This document shows, in pieces, positions 1-8,245 of a DNA stretch of 64,000 nucleotides. The position numbers were made by a program, and so were the translations under genes. Positions within the stretch are counted from its first letter, which is position 1, and every line of letters starts with the position of its first letter. The stretch is from Jeotgalibacillus aurantiacus (GTDB taxonomy: Bacteria; Bacillota; Bacilli; Bacillales; Jeotgalibacillaceae), in assembly GCF_020595125.1 (NCBI RefSeq), contig NZ_JACNMS010000003.1, positions 372,001 through 436,000 on the forward strand, written 5' to 3'. The notes below the pieces were generated by a model, which saw only the letters and a program-made list of their open reading frames with translations, had not been told where the DNA came from and searched no databases.

Positions 1-326
1 TTTATCACATTACAGAAGAACTCGGAAAGTCGGTCCCGCCGGCCCACACGATCTATGTTAATGGGGGACTGGCAAGATCCGATCAATGGCTTCAGTTAGT
101 GGCAGATATTTTCGGTAAAAAAGTGATCGTCACAGAAACGCATCACACAGCTGCTTGGGGAGCAGCCTGGACGGCGATGGTTGGTCTGGGCATGCAACAT
201 CATTATCAGGAGATTAAATCCACGCTTACTTTTCAGGAACCGGTCCTGCCGGATATGGAACAGCACCGATTCTATCAGGGGGTCTATGGCAGGTATAAGG
301 AGCGGGTGGCGTTGCGCATGAGGTAA
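1..326 (+). CDS. FGGY-family carbohydrate kinase, C-terminal end (partial; likely gluconokinase)
   Basis: Only the last about 107 codons are present; the frame is open from base 3 back through the window edge. The motif VNGGLARSDQWLQLVADIF followed by TAAWGAAW matches the C-terminal ATP-binding domain of FGGY kinases, where GG-x-ARS and the GAA segment line the nucleotide site. The family phosphorylates sugars or sugar acids such as gluconate or xylulose in the cytoplasm. Gluconokinase is my best guess from the TAAWGAAWTA stretch, but the substrate domain lies outside the window. The gene ends on a shared terminator with hmp, which converges on it. Confidence 0.8.
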   Translation, partial: YHITEELGKSVPPAHTIYVNGGLARSDQWLQLVADIFGKKVIVTETHHTAAWGAAWTAMVGLGMQHHYQEIKSTLTFQEPVLPDMEQHRFYQGVYGRYKERVALRMR

Positions 327-360
327 CGGGTTTGATTTCAGGGTAAAGCTCATACAAATA

Positions 361-391
361 GAGGCAGGAACAGTAACACTGCCCCTGCCTC
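361..391. terminator. Bidirectional terminator between sugar kinase and hmp
   Basis: GAGGCAGG at 361-368 pairs with CCTGCCTC at 384-391, and the stem extends inward through ACAGT/ACTG with a short loop. T-rich sequence lies on both sides, which suits two convergent genes. Confidence 0.75.
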
Positions 392-398
392 TTACTTA

Positions 399-1604
399 TT
401 ATCCGGCGGACACGGTCTCAAGCTCAAGCGCCGGTCCGAAAAATTCATGATGTATCTGATCTGAGGACAGTCCGCAGTCCTGCAATCCACGGATGACTGC
501 TTCCATAAATGGAGCCGGTCCGCACACATAAACGAGGCTGTCCTTATGAACAATTTCCTTTAATATCTCCGTTTTCAAATATCCTTCGAAATCACCGGAA
601 AGGCCCTTCTGTTCATAAATAACATAGCTTTCACCTGAAGAGAGTTTATTCATGGCGTTCTGTACTTCGCGCTCAAAAGCACGTACTTCTGCATTTCTTG
701 CTGCATGTATAAAAGTGACGCTTCTTCCGCTGTTATGTTCAGCAATGGATGTGAGCATGCTGAGCATTGGGGTGATGCCAACACCGCCGCTGATCAGTGT
801 AATCGGTGTCTGATCGTGAACATCTGCATAAAAATCACCGGCCGGCACACTCGCTTCAAGAGACTGCCCGACTTCCAGTTCGTCATGTAAATAGGTGGAG
901 ACTCTGCCGTTTGGCGTGTGATCCGCTTCTCTCTTCACCGAAATACGGTAATAGTCAGGTGTGTAAGCGCTTGAAAGACTGTACTGACGATTGAGCAAAA
1001 ATTTCTCATCATTGATTTGCATTCTGACGGTAATATACTGCCCGGGTTCATAGGAAGGCAGAGCCTGACCATCTTCAGGCTGAAGATAAAAAGATGTGAT
1101 CAGTGAGCTTTCCTGTTCTTTCTTGACGATGCGGAACGCTTTAAAGCCTTCCCAGCCGCCATCTTTTGATTCAGCATCCTCGTACATCTCTTTTTCAACA
1201 GAAATAAAGGCATCTGCAATAACACCATATGCTTCTGCCCACGCCGATAAAATGTCATCCGTTGCCACATCACCAAGCACATCCTTGATCGCTTTTAGTA
1301 AATACTCTCCAACGATTGGATAGTGCTCAGGCTTTACACCGAGGCTTCGGTGCTTATGCGCAATCCTTTTTACGGCAGGAATAATGGCTTCCAACTGATC
1401 GATATGGACCGCTGCTGCGTATACTGTATTAGCAAGGGCTGTCTGCTGTCGTCCCTGCTCCTGATTGGAATGATTAAAAATGTTTAACAGCTCTGGATGA
1501 GCCTCGAAAAGCATTTGATAAAAACGGGTTGTAATATCGGTTCCTTTGACCTCGAGTACAGGGACAGTCGCTTTAATCGTCCGGATCGTCTGTTCAGATA
1601 ACAT
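399..1604 (-). CDS. hmp: Flavohemoprotein (nitric oxide dioxygenase)
   Basis: A 401-residue flavohemoglobin that oxidises NO to nitrate with O2 and NAD(P)H in the cytoplasm. The globin domain fills residues 1-140 and carries the proximal-histidine region AHKHRSLGVKPEHYPIVG. The FAD domain follows, with RQYSLSS. The NAD domain has ISGGVGITPMLSML and ends with VYVCGPAPFM and EFFGPALEL. Length is normal for the family. I place the start at 1604 because GGAG sits 8 nt upstream; an upstream ATG at 1622 has no ribosome-binding site. It is transcribed divergently from nsrR, and two NsrR-like palindromes sit just upstream, so NO-relieved repression is expected. Confidence 0.96.
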   Translation of the reverse strand: MLSEQTIRTIKATVPVLEVKGTDITTRFYQMLFEAHPELLNIFNHSNQEQGRQQTALANTVYAAAVHIDQLEAIIPAVKRIAHKHRSLGVKPEHYPIVGEYLLKAIKDVLGDVATDDILSAWAEAYGVIADAFISVEKEMYEDAESKDGGWEGFKAFRIVKKEQESSLITSFYLQPEDGQALPSYEPGQYITVRMQINDEKFLLNRQYSLSSAYTPDYYRISVKREADHTPNGRVSTYLHDELEVGQSLEASVPAGDFYADVHDQTPITLISGGVGITPMLSMLTSIAEHNSGRSVTFIHAARNAEVRAFEREVQNAMNKLSSGESYVIYEQKGLSGDFEGYLKTEILKEIVHKDSLVYVCGPAPFMEAVIRGLQDCGLSSDQIHHEFFGPALELETVSAG

Positions 1605-1624
1605 CAATTCCACTCCAGTCATTA

Positions 1625-1647
1625 AAGATATATTTTAAATGCATCTT
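1625..1647. promoter_or_regulatory. NsrR operator 1 (hmp-proximal)
   Basis: A 23-bp near-palindrome with outer arms AAGAT and ATCTT and inner core ATTTTAAAT. It fits the Gram-positive NsrR consensus as I know it (AAGAT-x-x-ATTT-x-AAAT-x-x-ATCTT). It lies between the probable hmp promoter and the hmp start, a position that would block transcription. Confidence 0.8.
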
Positions 1648-1670
1648 TATCTTACTCCGTTGAGATATAA

Positions 1671-1693
1671 AAGCAATATATAAAATACATCTT
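1671..1693. promoter_or_regulatory. NsrR operator 2 (weaker, overlapping probable hmp -35)
   Basis: A second 23-bp site starts 46 bp from the first. It keeps the outer AAG...CATCTT arms but has a less symmetric core. It overlaps the candidate hmp -35 TTGCTT (read on the minus strand), whose -10 would be AAGATA after 17 bp. Confidence 0.6.
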
Positions 1694-1722
1694 TTGAAAA
1701 ACAGACACAAATGAGCAGGATA

Positions 1723-1752
1723 ATGACAGAAACAGCATACGGCTTGTATACT
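1723..1752 (+). promoter_or_regulatory. Probable sigma-A promoter of nsrR
   Basis: ATGACA at 1723-1728 and TATACT at 1747-1752 are separated by 18 bp and lie about 30 bp before the nsrR start. This is a good but unproven sigma-A match. Confidence 0.5.
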
Positions 1753-1781
1753 GAAATCAGACATAGAAAAGGTGGAAACGA

Positions 1782-2222
1782 ATGAAGCTGACACTATATA
1801 CAGATTATTCACTGAGGGTATTGATTTATCTGGGAGCAAGGGAGCAGGACGAGCTGTCGAACATACAGCAGATCGCGGATGCTTATTCCATTTCTAAAAA
1901 TCATCTGATGAAAGTCACGCATGAATTAGGAAAGCTTGGATATATTGAAACGATTCGAGGCCGTAACGGAGGAATCCGGTTGAAGCGGGCGAAGCAGGAT
2001 ATTAACATTGGCAAGGTTGTAAGGGAAACTGAGGATCATTTTCATCTGGTCGAATGCTTTGAACCTGGTGGAGGAAATTGTGTGATTTCTCCTGTATGTG
2101 GATTAAAACATGCCCTGGCTAAAGCACTTCAGGCTTATCTCTCTGTATTAGATGAATACACGCTCTCAGATTTAGTCAAAAACCCAACTGAATTAAATGC
2201 TCTTTTTGAGCAGCAAAACTGA
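1782..2222 (+). CDS. nsrR: Rrf2-family NO-sensing repressor NsrR
   Basis: A 146-residue winged-helix regulator that binds a [4Fe-4S] cluster; NO attack on the cluster releases DNA. The N-terminal helix-turn-helix (NIQQIADAYSISKNHLMKV) and wing (RGRNGGIRL) are typical. Three cysteines occur at positions 92, 100 and 106 (C-x7-C-x5-C), the cluster-ligand positions of NsrR, and Asp8, the fourth ligand in characterised NsrR, is also present. It has a good Shine-Dalgarno (AAAGGTGG) and sits back to back with hmp, its classic target. Rrf2 relatives such as IscR or CymR space their cysteines differently, so NsrR is secure. Confidence 0.95.
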   Translation: MKLTLYTDYSLRVLIYLGAREQDELSNIQQIADAYSISKNHLMKVTHELGKLGYIETIRGRNGGIRLKRAKQDINIGKVVRETEDHFHLVECFEPGGGNCVISPVCGLKHALAKALQAYLSVLDEYTLSDLVKNPTELNALFEQQN

Positions 2223-2254
2223 TCTCCTTCATAAAAATGGAGGTCAGTTTTTTG
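2217..2254 (+). terminator. nsrR terminator
   Basis: AAACTGA-CTCC pairs with GGAG-TCAGTTT around an AT-rich loop and is followed by a run of six Ts. It overlaps the nsrR stop codon. Confidence 0.8.
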
Positions 2255-2301
2255 TATGTTGAGCAATATGTTGCAATAAAGCATTTAGTAAGAACACATT
2301 T

Positions 2302-2328
2302 GTTTAAATTGATTTATAATAGGGGTAC
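2302..2328 (+). promoter_or_regulatory. Candidate promoter of the SDR/HemAT pair (sigma-B-like, overlapping a TATAAT)
   Basis: GTTTAA at 2302 followed after 14-15 bp by GGGGTA/GGGTAC resembles the general-stress sigma-B consensus. A perfect TATAAT at 2315-2320 lies inside the same stretch without a clear -35, so sigma-A use is equally possible. Confidence 0.4.
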
Positions 2329-2390
2329 AGGTAAAAAGAATTATTATTTATTTAGTCGTATAGATCTAAAAACAAGGATGGTGAAGGAAG

Positions 2391-3032
2391 ATGGCAACAT
2401 ATGCAGTGATTGGAGCGGGACCGGGTGTCAGTTATGAAACGGCTCGCAGATTCGGAAAAGAAGGATTTGAACTTGTACTTATGTCACGGTCAGAAGATAA
2501 ATTGAAAGAACTGGTGAACCAACTGAATGAGGAGGGTTTCAAAGCCTCTTATCAGGTAGCGGATGCGAATGATTCAGGCACAATAAAGAAAGCGATTACC
2601 TCATTATCTGAAATTGATGTACTTCATTATAATGCTTCAGTATTGGTTGAAGCTGATCTATTAACAGTGGAAGCAGAGCAGCTTGAAAAGGAATACCGCA
2701 TCGACGTGCTGGGCATTATTGAAGCTGTTCAGGGCGCAATGCCTAAGCTTAAAAAGTCCTCAAATGCTGCTGTTCTTTTGACAGGTGGAGGTCTTGCGTT
2801 AAACCCATCTGCCGGGCTGCCCGGTCTGTCTTTAGGTAAATCCGCGATGCGCTCACTCGGTTTTATGCTTCACGACCGTTTGAAAAAGGAAGGTGTATTT
2901 GCGGGAATGATCACGATCAACGGCATGGTTGAAAGAGGAACGGCACTTGATCCTGAAAATGCCGCTGAAGCGCTGTTTTCGTTATATCAAAATCAGGATC
3001 AGGTAGAAATTAAACTTGAATCAGATAAATAA
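2391..3032 (+). CDS. SDR-fold protein lacking the catalytic tyrosine
   Basis: A 213-residue Rossmann protein of the short-chain dehydrogenase superfamily. The N-terminal dinucleotide motif is IGAGPGVSYETARRFG, followed by a conserved acidic residue after strand 2 and an NAS motif in HYNASVL. Where classical SDRs have Tyr-x-x-x-Lys, this one reads LSLGKS, so lysine is kept but tyrosine is leucine. The protein is also shorter than the usual 240-260 residues, ending soon after the active-site helix. It may bind NAD(P) without classical oxidoreductase chemistry; substrate is unknown. It is 21 bp upstream of the globin-coupled transducer and probably co-transcribed with it. Confidence 0.75.
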   Translation: MATYAVIGAGPGVSYETARRFGKEGFELVLMSRSEDKLKELVNQLNEEGFKASYQVADANDSGTIKKAITSLSEIDVLHYNASVLVEADLLTVEAEQLEKEYRIDVLGIIEAVQGAMPKLKKSSNAAVLLTGGGLALNPSAGLPGLSLGKSAMRSLGFMLHDRLKKEGVFAGMITINGMVERGTALDPENAAEALFSLYQNQDQVEIKLESDK

Positions 3033-3053
3033 GACATTGAGAGAAGGTATACC

Positions 3054-4352
3054 ATGTTGTCGTTGAAGAGAAGAGAAAAGGTTTTGTATCAGTCATCCAT
3101 TCAGTACCCGGCGAAAAACGAAATTGTCACAACGATTAAACCCGAACTGAAGGATCGTCTGTATTATATGGGTTTCAAAGAGGAGTATCTGAAAACACTT
3201 AAGGAAATCAGCCCCGTGATGACCTCGATTCTTGATCAGGTGCTTGAGACCATACTGGATCATCTGATGAAGAGTCCGGAGATGGCGAAAATCTCAAGAG
3301 AGTCGTCAACGAGACAAAGGCTAAAGGATGTATTCGCTGATTACTTCAGAACGCTGTTGTCAGGCCAGATGGATGCCTCTTATTTTGCGATGCGTCAGCG
3401 TATGGGTGAAACGCATAACCGTTACGGTGTGCCGGTTACCTGGTTTCTAGCCACATATGCGTCCTTTCAGACATTGCTCGTTCCAAAATTAATCGAGCAT
3501 TTTCACCACGACCCAGAAGGTATGCAGCGTACGATTCTGGCTGTTTCTCATATCATGAATCTTGATTCTCAGCTTGTTGTGGATCATTACATGAATATCC
3601 GGCTCAATGAGATTCAAAAAGCAAACGAAGAAACGAAGCTCCTTCAGACAGAGATCTCTGCAGTCAGTCAGGAGGTCGCGGCATCTGTTGAACAGACGGA
3701 AAGAGCGATCCGTGATACGAATGAAAGAGCGGCTCAGGTTCTTGAGGCAACCGACCACACAGAGAAGTCCAGTAAAAATCTTGTCGGCCTGACCCGGGAA
3801 AATGAACGCCTGATGGACCAAATGGAGCAGCAGTTCATCCAGTCATCTATCCGGGTAGGGGAATCCGTTTCCGGTATGAGTCAGTTGAAGGAAACATCTG
3901 AGCAGATTATTAATATGACACGCGGCATCGAAGAAATTGCTGACCAGACGAACCTTCTCGCCTTGAATGCCTCCATAGAAGCAGCCCGTGCCGGTGAACA
4001 CGGTAAAGGCTTTGCCGTCGTCGCAAGCGAGGTGCGTAAGCTTGCTGAAAATGCCAAAGCATTAAGCGGAAAAATAAACGGGTTAATTGACAAAAACAAC
4101 GAAGGAATCCAGCAGCTTGTTTCACAGCTTCGGGACCTTGACCATGAAAATGATACGTCCAAAGAAACAGTTGTACAGGTGAAGAACGGTTTGACTACAT
4201 TTAAAATGGAAATGGAAAACTATCTCGACATGTTCGGCCGTAATAAGCAGGATTTGGAGAAGATCGTTTCATCTATTCAGGAAATCAGCCAGACAACAGC
4301 CGGATTATCAAGTGCCACTCATAACCTGCTCCGGAAAGCAGAGCAAATTTAA
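3054..4352 (+). CDS. hemAT: Globin-coupled methyl-accepting chemotaxis protein (HemAT-like aerotaxis transducer)
   Basis: A 432-residue soluble transducer with no membrane segment. Residues about 20-180 form a protoglobin sensor with probable proximal haem ligand His121 in the segment [13 protein letters not shown]. Residues about 200-430 are the coiled-coil signalling domain with the conserved hairpin tip [20 protein letters not shown]. HemAT proteins bind O2 and signal to CheA. At the position where Bacillus HemAT carries a distal-pocket tyrosine in its FYDHLL-like helix, this protein reads ILDHLM, so ligand stabilisation may differ. No che genes are in the window. It has its own hairpin terminator. 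Confidence 0.9.
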   Translation: MLSLKRREKVLYQSSIQYPAKNEIVTTIKPELKDRLYYMGFKEEYLKTLKEISPVMTSILDQVLETILDHLMKSPEMAKISRESSTRQRLKDVFADYFRTLLSGQMDASYFAMRQRMGETHNRYGVPVTWFLATYASFQTLLVPKLIEHFHHDPEGMQRTILAVSHIMNLDSQLVVDHYMNIRLNEIQKANEETKLLQTEISAVSQEVAASVEQTERAIRDTNERAAQVLEATDHTEKSSKNLVGLTRENERLMDQMEQQFIQSSIRVGESVSGMSQLKETSEQIINMTRGIEEIADQTNLLALNASIEAARAGEHGKGFAVVASEVRKLAENAKALSGKINGLIDKNNEGIQQLVSQLRDLDHENDTSKETVVQVKNGLTTFKMEMENYLDMFGRNKQDLEKIVSSIQEISQTTAGLSSATHNLLRKAEQI

Positions 4353-4358
4353 ACCTTT

Positions 4359-4389
4359 AACCAGCGACTCTCAAGAAGCGCTGGTTTTT
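4359..4389 (+). terminator. Terminator after the globin-coupled transducer
   Basis: AACCAGCG pairs with CGCTGGTT and is followed by TTTTTC. Confidence 0.8.
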
Positions 4390-4480
4390 CTATAGGGAAA
4401 ACACACCTGGTGCTCTGCATTTACATAAACCCGTAAGAACCGGGTATACACGTACTAAAAGTAATAAGGAGTTGCTGCAA

Positions 4481-5917
4481 ATGGAAAAGAGAAGACCAGT
4501 CGTTGCGTTGACAGGTGCAACGGGATACATAGGCGGTAATCTGCTGAAACAGATTCAGGAAAAAGCCGATGTGATTGCTTTATCCAGAAGTGGAGATGAT
4601 AAAGAAAACACAGATCACGTCACTTGGCGTTCCTGCGATTTTTTCTCTTTAAAGGATGCTGAAAAAGCACTTGAAGGAGCCGACTTTGCCATTTATCTGA
4701 TTCATTCCATGAAGCCTTCTGCGAAGCTGACTCAGGCAAGCTTTGAGGATATGGACGTTATTCTGGCCGATAACTTTGCCCGCGCAGCGAAAAAGCAGGG
4801 AATCAAGCAGATTATTTACTTAAGTGGCATCATTCCGGAAGGCGAGAAAAAGCTGAGCCGTCATCTGAAAAGCCGTCTTGAGGTTGAAAAGGTACTGAAA
4901 GCTTACGGAACCCCTGTAACCACAATCCGTGCTGGCTTAATTGTAGGGCCAAGCGGATCGTCCTTTCCTATTTTGGCTAAGCTGGCGAAGAGACTTCCAT
5001 TTATGCTTTTACCGAAATGGACAAGAACGAAGACGCATCCGATTGCCTTAAAGGATGTACTTCAATCCTTGAAGAGAACAGTTGGAAATAAAGAGGTTGA
5101 ACACCAATCGATTGATGTTGGTGGTCCGGAGGTTATGAGTTATAAGGAGATGATGATCAAAACAGCTGAAGTCATGGATCGATCTCCAAAGGTGATTGAT
5201 GTTCCTCTCATGACCGTGCAGTTATCGAGACTGTGGGTTATGCTGGTCACCGGCGCGCCAAAGGAAATGGTTTACCCGCTTGTAGAAAGTCTTGAACATC
5301 CAATGGTGGCGAGAAACAAAGTGGAAGGAATCAGTGATGGAAAGATCCCTTTTAAGGAAGCTGCGAAAACGGCTTTGGAAGAACAGGAAGATGACCTCAG
5401 CGTACCAGCTTACCTGAAGCCGAATCCGAAGGGAAAAGATGTGCGTTCCGTTCAGAGGGTCATGCTGCCAGAGGGGAAAAATGCATTATGGGCAGGTGAG
5501 GAATACTTGCAATGGCTCGCAACATTGGCGAAGCCTTTACTCTGGACGGATATGGATGATCAAAAAAGAGGAAAAATCCATCTGATTTCGAAAAAGAATC
5601 CACTGCTTGAGCTTACTTTTTCTCCTGACGAAAGTGATGAATTCAGGGCACTCTATCGCATTACAGGAGGCGCATTTGCTTCTGTTAGAGAAAACAGCAG
5701 AGGCAGAATTGAATTCAGACAAATCCCGGATACGCAGGAGTGTATCATCGCAATCCATGAATACGAACCGGCACTGCCATGGTTTATTTACCGGTATACG
5801 CAAGCCAATGTCCATTTAATTGTGATGTATTTATTTAAAAAATATCTGGAGCATTTAATGAAAAATGAACAGCATGAAGAGCAGGCCGGTGATCGAAAAG
5901 AGATTGCCGAAGCATAA
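4481..5917 (+). CDS. NAD(P)-binding SDR (NmrA-like) with C-terminal DUF2867-type domain
   Basis: A 478-residue two-domain protein. Residues 1-300 are an extended, NmrA-like SDR with nucleotide motif LTGATGYIGGNLL and a conserved YLSGI strand. Residues about 325-460 match the DUF2867-type SRPBCC-like domain: WAGEEYLQWL, LELTFSP, YRITGG, RGRIEF and ALPWFIYRYTQANVHLIVM. This fusion is recurrent in bacteria, but its substrate is unknown. The start is taken at 4481 because AAGGAG lies 9 nt upstream; an upstream in-frame TTG (4472) is worse placed. A small membrane-protein gene follows after 14 bp, suggesting an operon. Confidence 0.8.
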   Translation: MEKRRPVVALTGATGYIGGNLLKQIQEKADVIALSRSGDDKENTDHVTWRSCDFFSLKDAEKALEGADFAIYLIHSMKPSAKLTQASFEDMDVILADNFARAAKKQGIKQIIYLSGIIPEGEKKLSRHLKSRLEVEKVLKAYGTPVTTIRAGLIVGPSGSSFPILAKLAKRLPFMLLPKWTRTKTHPIALKDVLQSLKRTVGNKEVEHQSIDVGGPEVMSYKEMMIKTAEVMDRSPKVIDVPLMTVQLSRLWVMLVTGAPKEMVYPLVESLEHPMVARNKVEGISDGKIPFKEAAKTALEEQEDDLSVPAYLKPNPKGKDVRSVQRVMLPEGKNALWAGEEYLQWLATLAKPLLWTDMDDQKRGKIHLISKKNPLLELTFSPDESDEFRALYRITGGAFASVRENSRGRIEFRQIPDTQECIIAIHEYEPALPWFIYRYTQANVHLIVMYLFKKYLEHLMKNEQHEEQAGDRKEIAEA

Positions 5918-5931
5918 AGAGGTGAGAAGCA

Positions 5932-6126
5932 ATGAAAGGGAAATGGAAAGTTATTTTACTGGTGATCTCGATCTTTTTCTTCTTTCTGTTTGCCGTGAGT
6001 TTGTTAATGACAGCAAGTGTAGAAGGGTCAATTACCGGGTATCCTTTTGAACGGAATTTTCTGCTGAGTCTTGCGCTATTATTTATGGTTTTGTATATTG
6101 CTGCGAGGTTTAGGCGGAGGGAGTAA
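5932..6126 (+). CDS. Small two-helix membrane protein
   Basis: A 64-residue protein with two hydrophobic segments (about residues 6-26 and 41-58) and a basic C-terminal tail RFRRRE. AGGTGAG lies 7 nt before the ATG. It follows the SDR/DUF2867 gene after 14 bp and is probably co-transcribed. I do not recognise a family. Confidence 0.65.
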   Translation: MKGKWKVILLVISIFFFFLFAVSLLMTASVEGSITGYPFERNFLLSLALLFMVLYIAARFRRRE

Positions 6127-6169
6127 GAAGACATACATCGATTTTGTCAGGTTGTCGAATTTTTAAATC

Positions 6170-6224
6170 GTGCCAGGTCATTTCGTAGACTTCTGCCGCA
6201 GAAGTCTACGGAATGACCTGGCAC
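6170..6224. repeat. Dispersed palindrome family B, short form, copy 1
   Basis: A 55-bp almost perfect palindrome: GTGCCAGGTCATTTCGTAG opens the left arm and CTACGGAATGACCTGGCAC closes the right, with CTTCTGC/GCAGAAG at the centre. It lies downstream of the small membrane gene, which has no other obvious terminator, and may serve as one, although the T-run is poor. Other copies lie at 42400-42511 and 62101-62149. Confidence 0.85.
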
Positions 6225-6383
6225 TCTGAATGTAAGAACCATAAGAATATGGCTTTTGAAATACGTTAAACGGCTGTAAAACGAAGAGAAAAAAGATAAG
6301 AAAGAAAACACCATAACTAACGTGATAGGAATTAAATGTCTTGTTCATACACTTGAGTATTTTGGAAATCCAACACTCTGACA

Positions 6384-6406
6384 AAAACGACCGGCGTTGA
6401 CCGGTC
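6384..6406 (-). terminator. Terminator of the rpsN operon
   Basis: GACCGG at 6389-6394 pairs with CCGGTC at 6401-6406; read on the minus strand the stem is followed by TTTTTG. It lies 11 bp beyond the stop of the FAD oxidoreductase. Confidence 0.7.
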
Positions 6407-6416
6407 ATCTTTGTGC

Positions 6417-7568
6417 TTAAATGGCTGTGATTCTCTCGGCTGCTTTCATGGCACCGATAATATTACGTGAGGAGGGTCCGAGCTCAAGCTCTGCCAGTGG
6501 TCCTGAAACGTAAAGATGATCGCACCAGGAGAGGTCCTCTTTAACAACAGGAAAACCGCAATGTGCGCATTTCAGCTTCTGATCCTGGACCAAATCCCTG
6601 AGCCACGGTGTATCCATCAGCTCTCGTGAGAAGCCTGTAGCAAAATAAATCGTATTGGCTTCGATCTGTTTACCACTTTTCTGCTGCAATGTAAAAGTGC
6701 CTTGTTCATAGGTGAAGGCTTCTGTTTCATCAATGACCAATTGATAAGCCTGTTCTTTTTGCAGCCAGTGCAGGCGATTTTGAAGATCTGACGGAATGGA
6801 TCCGCGATGTCTGGCTTCTGTAATCGTGTCGCGTCTCAAACGATAATCGTTCAGCTTTTTGAAGCCGTCCATATATTTCGGGCCGAGCCAGCCGGGGTCA
6901 CTGTCAAAGGCATGCACGCGATAAGGGTGCCGGGTAATCTGCGTCACTTGTCCAGGGAACTCTTTGGAAAGCCGGATGACGAGATGTGCTGCGCTGATCC
7001 CGCCGCCAATGACCACGAATGGACCTTTGTTCGGAGGAGCCGCTTCAAACACATGGCTGACCTGAGCAGGAGCCATCTCTTTTGCTGTCTGACCCCAATC
7101 AGGTACATGTAATTTCCTGTTTGGTCCGGTCGCGATGACAAGATTCTCACTTTCAAAGGTGGCCTGATCTTTTAAGGTGACAAGCCATGCATGATTTTTT
7201 CGTATCACTTTTTCCGCCGTTCCCTGATACCAGCATTCCTTTAAAGTCGTCTCGCTGAACAGCTGATCGCAATGCTCATTGAATAAGTACAGGGAAGGCC
7301 TGCTGTAGATTCCGTAAAAATCAGTCTCTGTCCCGTGTTTTTTGCCGTAAGCTTTTAAGCTAAACGGATCAGTATCCAAGTGATGTACACCAGGAGAGCG
7401 GAGATAGGGCATATCAATAAATCCCGTCCGCTTTTTCCATTCCGCTAAAGGTTCAGCATTCGGATCAATGATTCTGATCTGATCAGGCGTGACCTTTTTC
7501 TTTTTTATTAAATGAGATGCGATCGTACTTCCGTGTATCCCGCCACCGAGAATAATCCACTTTAACAT
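6417..7568 (-). CDS. FAD/NAD(P)-binding oxidoreductase of unknown substrate
   Basis: A 383-residue flavoprotein with an N-terminal FAD motif ILGGGIHGSTIASHLI, a central ATGPN strand, a second dinucleotide site FVVIGGGISAAHLVIRL and a late ATGF motif (YFATGFSREL). This arrangement is that of FAD-dependent monooxygenase/oxidoreductases related to lysine/ornithine N-hydroxylases, but the substrate cannot be inferred. A CxxC (CAHC) lies near residue 335. It is the last gene of a three-gene run (rpsN, unknown, this gene) with gaps of 13 and 15 bp, so it is likely under the Zur box upstream of rpsN. Confidence 0.8.
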   Translation of the reverse strand: MLKWIILGGGIHGSTIASHLIKKKKVTPDQIRIIDPNAEPLAEWKKRTGFIDMPYLRSPGVHHLDTDPFSLKAYGKKHGTETDFYGIYSRPSLYLFNEHCDQLFSETTLKECWYQGTAEKVIRKNHAWLVTLKDQATFESENLVIATGPNRKLHVPDWGQTAKEMAPAQVSHVFEAAPPNKGPFVVIGGGISAAHLVIRLSKEFPGQVTQITRHPYRVHAFDSDPGWLGPKYMDGFKKLNDYRLRRDTITEARHRGSIPSDLQNRLHWLQKEQAYQLVIDETEAFTYEQGTFTLQQKSGKQIEANTIYFATGFSRELMDTPWLRDLVQDQKLKCAHCGFPVVKEDLSWCDHLYVSGPLAELELGPSSRNIIGAMKAAERITAI

Positions 7569-7583
7569 AGCTGGTATTCCTTC

Positions 7584-7943
7584 CTACATGGTAAATAAAA
7601 AATATTGTTTTTTATGCTGGTCGGACTCTCCGTAAAGCTGTTTCATTGCAGGAGTCCGGTCCTGCCATTTCACATTCTCAAGTTTTCGTCTCAGTTGAAA
7701 GTCAATATCAGATTCAATGACCCGCATTCGACGGATCACCTCTCCGAAGGACAGATTGAAATGCTGCGCTGCTTTTTGATGCGGAGCCTGCTCAACGAGT
7801 TTCTGCAAAAACTCGTCAGCTGTTTCGCAGTTTGCAGCAAGCTCATCCTCAAGCTCCACTACATACTGATACAATGCTCTTTTTTCTTCAGGCAGAGAAC
7901 GGACAATCTCTCTTGCCAATATCTCCATAAGATGAGTATTCAA
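7584..7943 (-). CDS. Conserved hypothetical protein with a possible helix-turn-helix
   Basis: A 119-residue soluble, mainly helical, charged protein. I do not recognise the family. The stretch HQKAAQHFNLSFGEVIRRMRVIE looks like the helix-turn-helix of sigma-factor or LuxR-type regulators, which is only suggestive. It starts with TTG at 7943; AAGGAG lies 9 nt upstream. It is sandwiched between the Zur-boxed rpsN and a FAD oxidoreductase with very short gaps, which implies expression when zinc is scarce. Confidence 0.65.
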   Translation of the reverse strand: MNTHLMEILAREIVRSLPEEKRALYQYVVELEDELAANCETADEFLQKLVEQAPHQKAAQHFNLSFGEVIRRMRVIESDIDFQLRRKLENVKWQDRTPAMKQLYGESDQHKKQYFLFTM

Positions 7944-7956
7944 TCAGATCTGCTCC

Positions 7957-8226
7957 TTACCAGCTGGACTTTTTAACTCCAGGAACCTGCCCCTTATGCG
8001 CATACTCACGGAATGCAATCCGGGACATTTTGAACTTTCTCATGTATCCGCGTGGGCGCCCCGTCACTTCACAGCGGTTTTTTAAACGGGAAGGTGCTGA
8101 ATCACGTGGTAGTTTCGCCAGCGCAGCATAATCCCCTTTTTCCTTCAGCTCACGACGAAGCTCTGCATACTTTTCAACCATCGCCTGACGCTTTTTCTCT
8201 TTTACAACTTTTGATTTCTTAGCCAT
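7957..8226 (-). CDS. rpsN: 30S ribosomal protein S14, zinc-independent paralogue
   Basis: An 89-residue S14 of the long, cysteine-free form: it lacks the two CxxC motifs of the short zinc-binding type and has [25 protein letters not shown], with one isolated cysteine. In Bacillus such copies (YhzA-like) are repressed by Zur and replace the zinc-containing S14 when zinc is limiting. A strong Zur-box match 20 bp upstream supports that role. It heads a three-gene run with an unknown protein and a FAD oxidoreductase. Confidence 0.95.
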   Translation of the reverse strand: MAKKSKVVKEKKRQAMVEKYAELRRELKEKGDYAALAKLPRDSAPSRLKNRCEVTGRPRGYMRKFKMSRIAFREYAHKGQVPGVKKSSW

Positions 8227-8245
8227 TTATAATACTCTCCTTTAT

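Noticed and set aside
1594-1839. An 81-codon minus-strand frame spanning the hmp-nsrR promoter gap
   Set aside because: It runs through both NsrR operators and the nsrR start; no ribosome site.
4420-4450. Promoter TTTACA...TATACA before the DUF2867-type SDR gene
   Set aside because: The spacer would be 19 bp and a small hairpin (ACCCG/CGGGT) overlaps it; evidence was too weak to list as a feature.
6178-6408. A 76-codon minus-strand frame between the small membrane gene and the FAD oxidoreductase
   Set aside because: It starts inside a terminator stem and ends inside a palindromic repeat, without a ribosome site.
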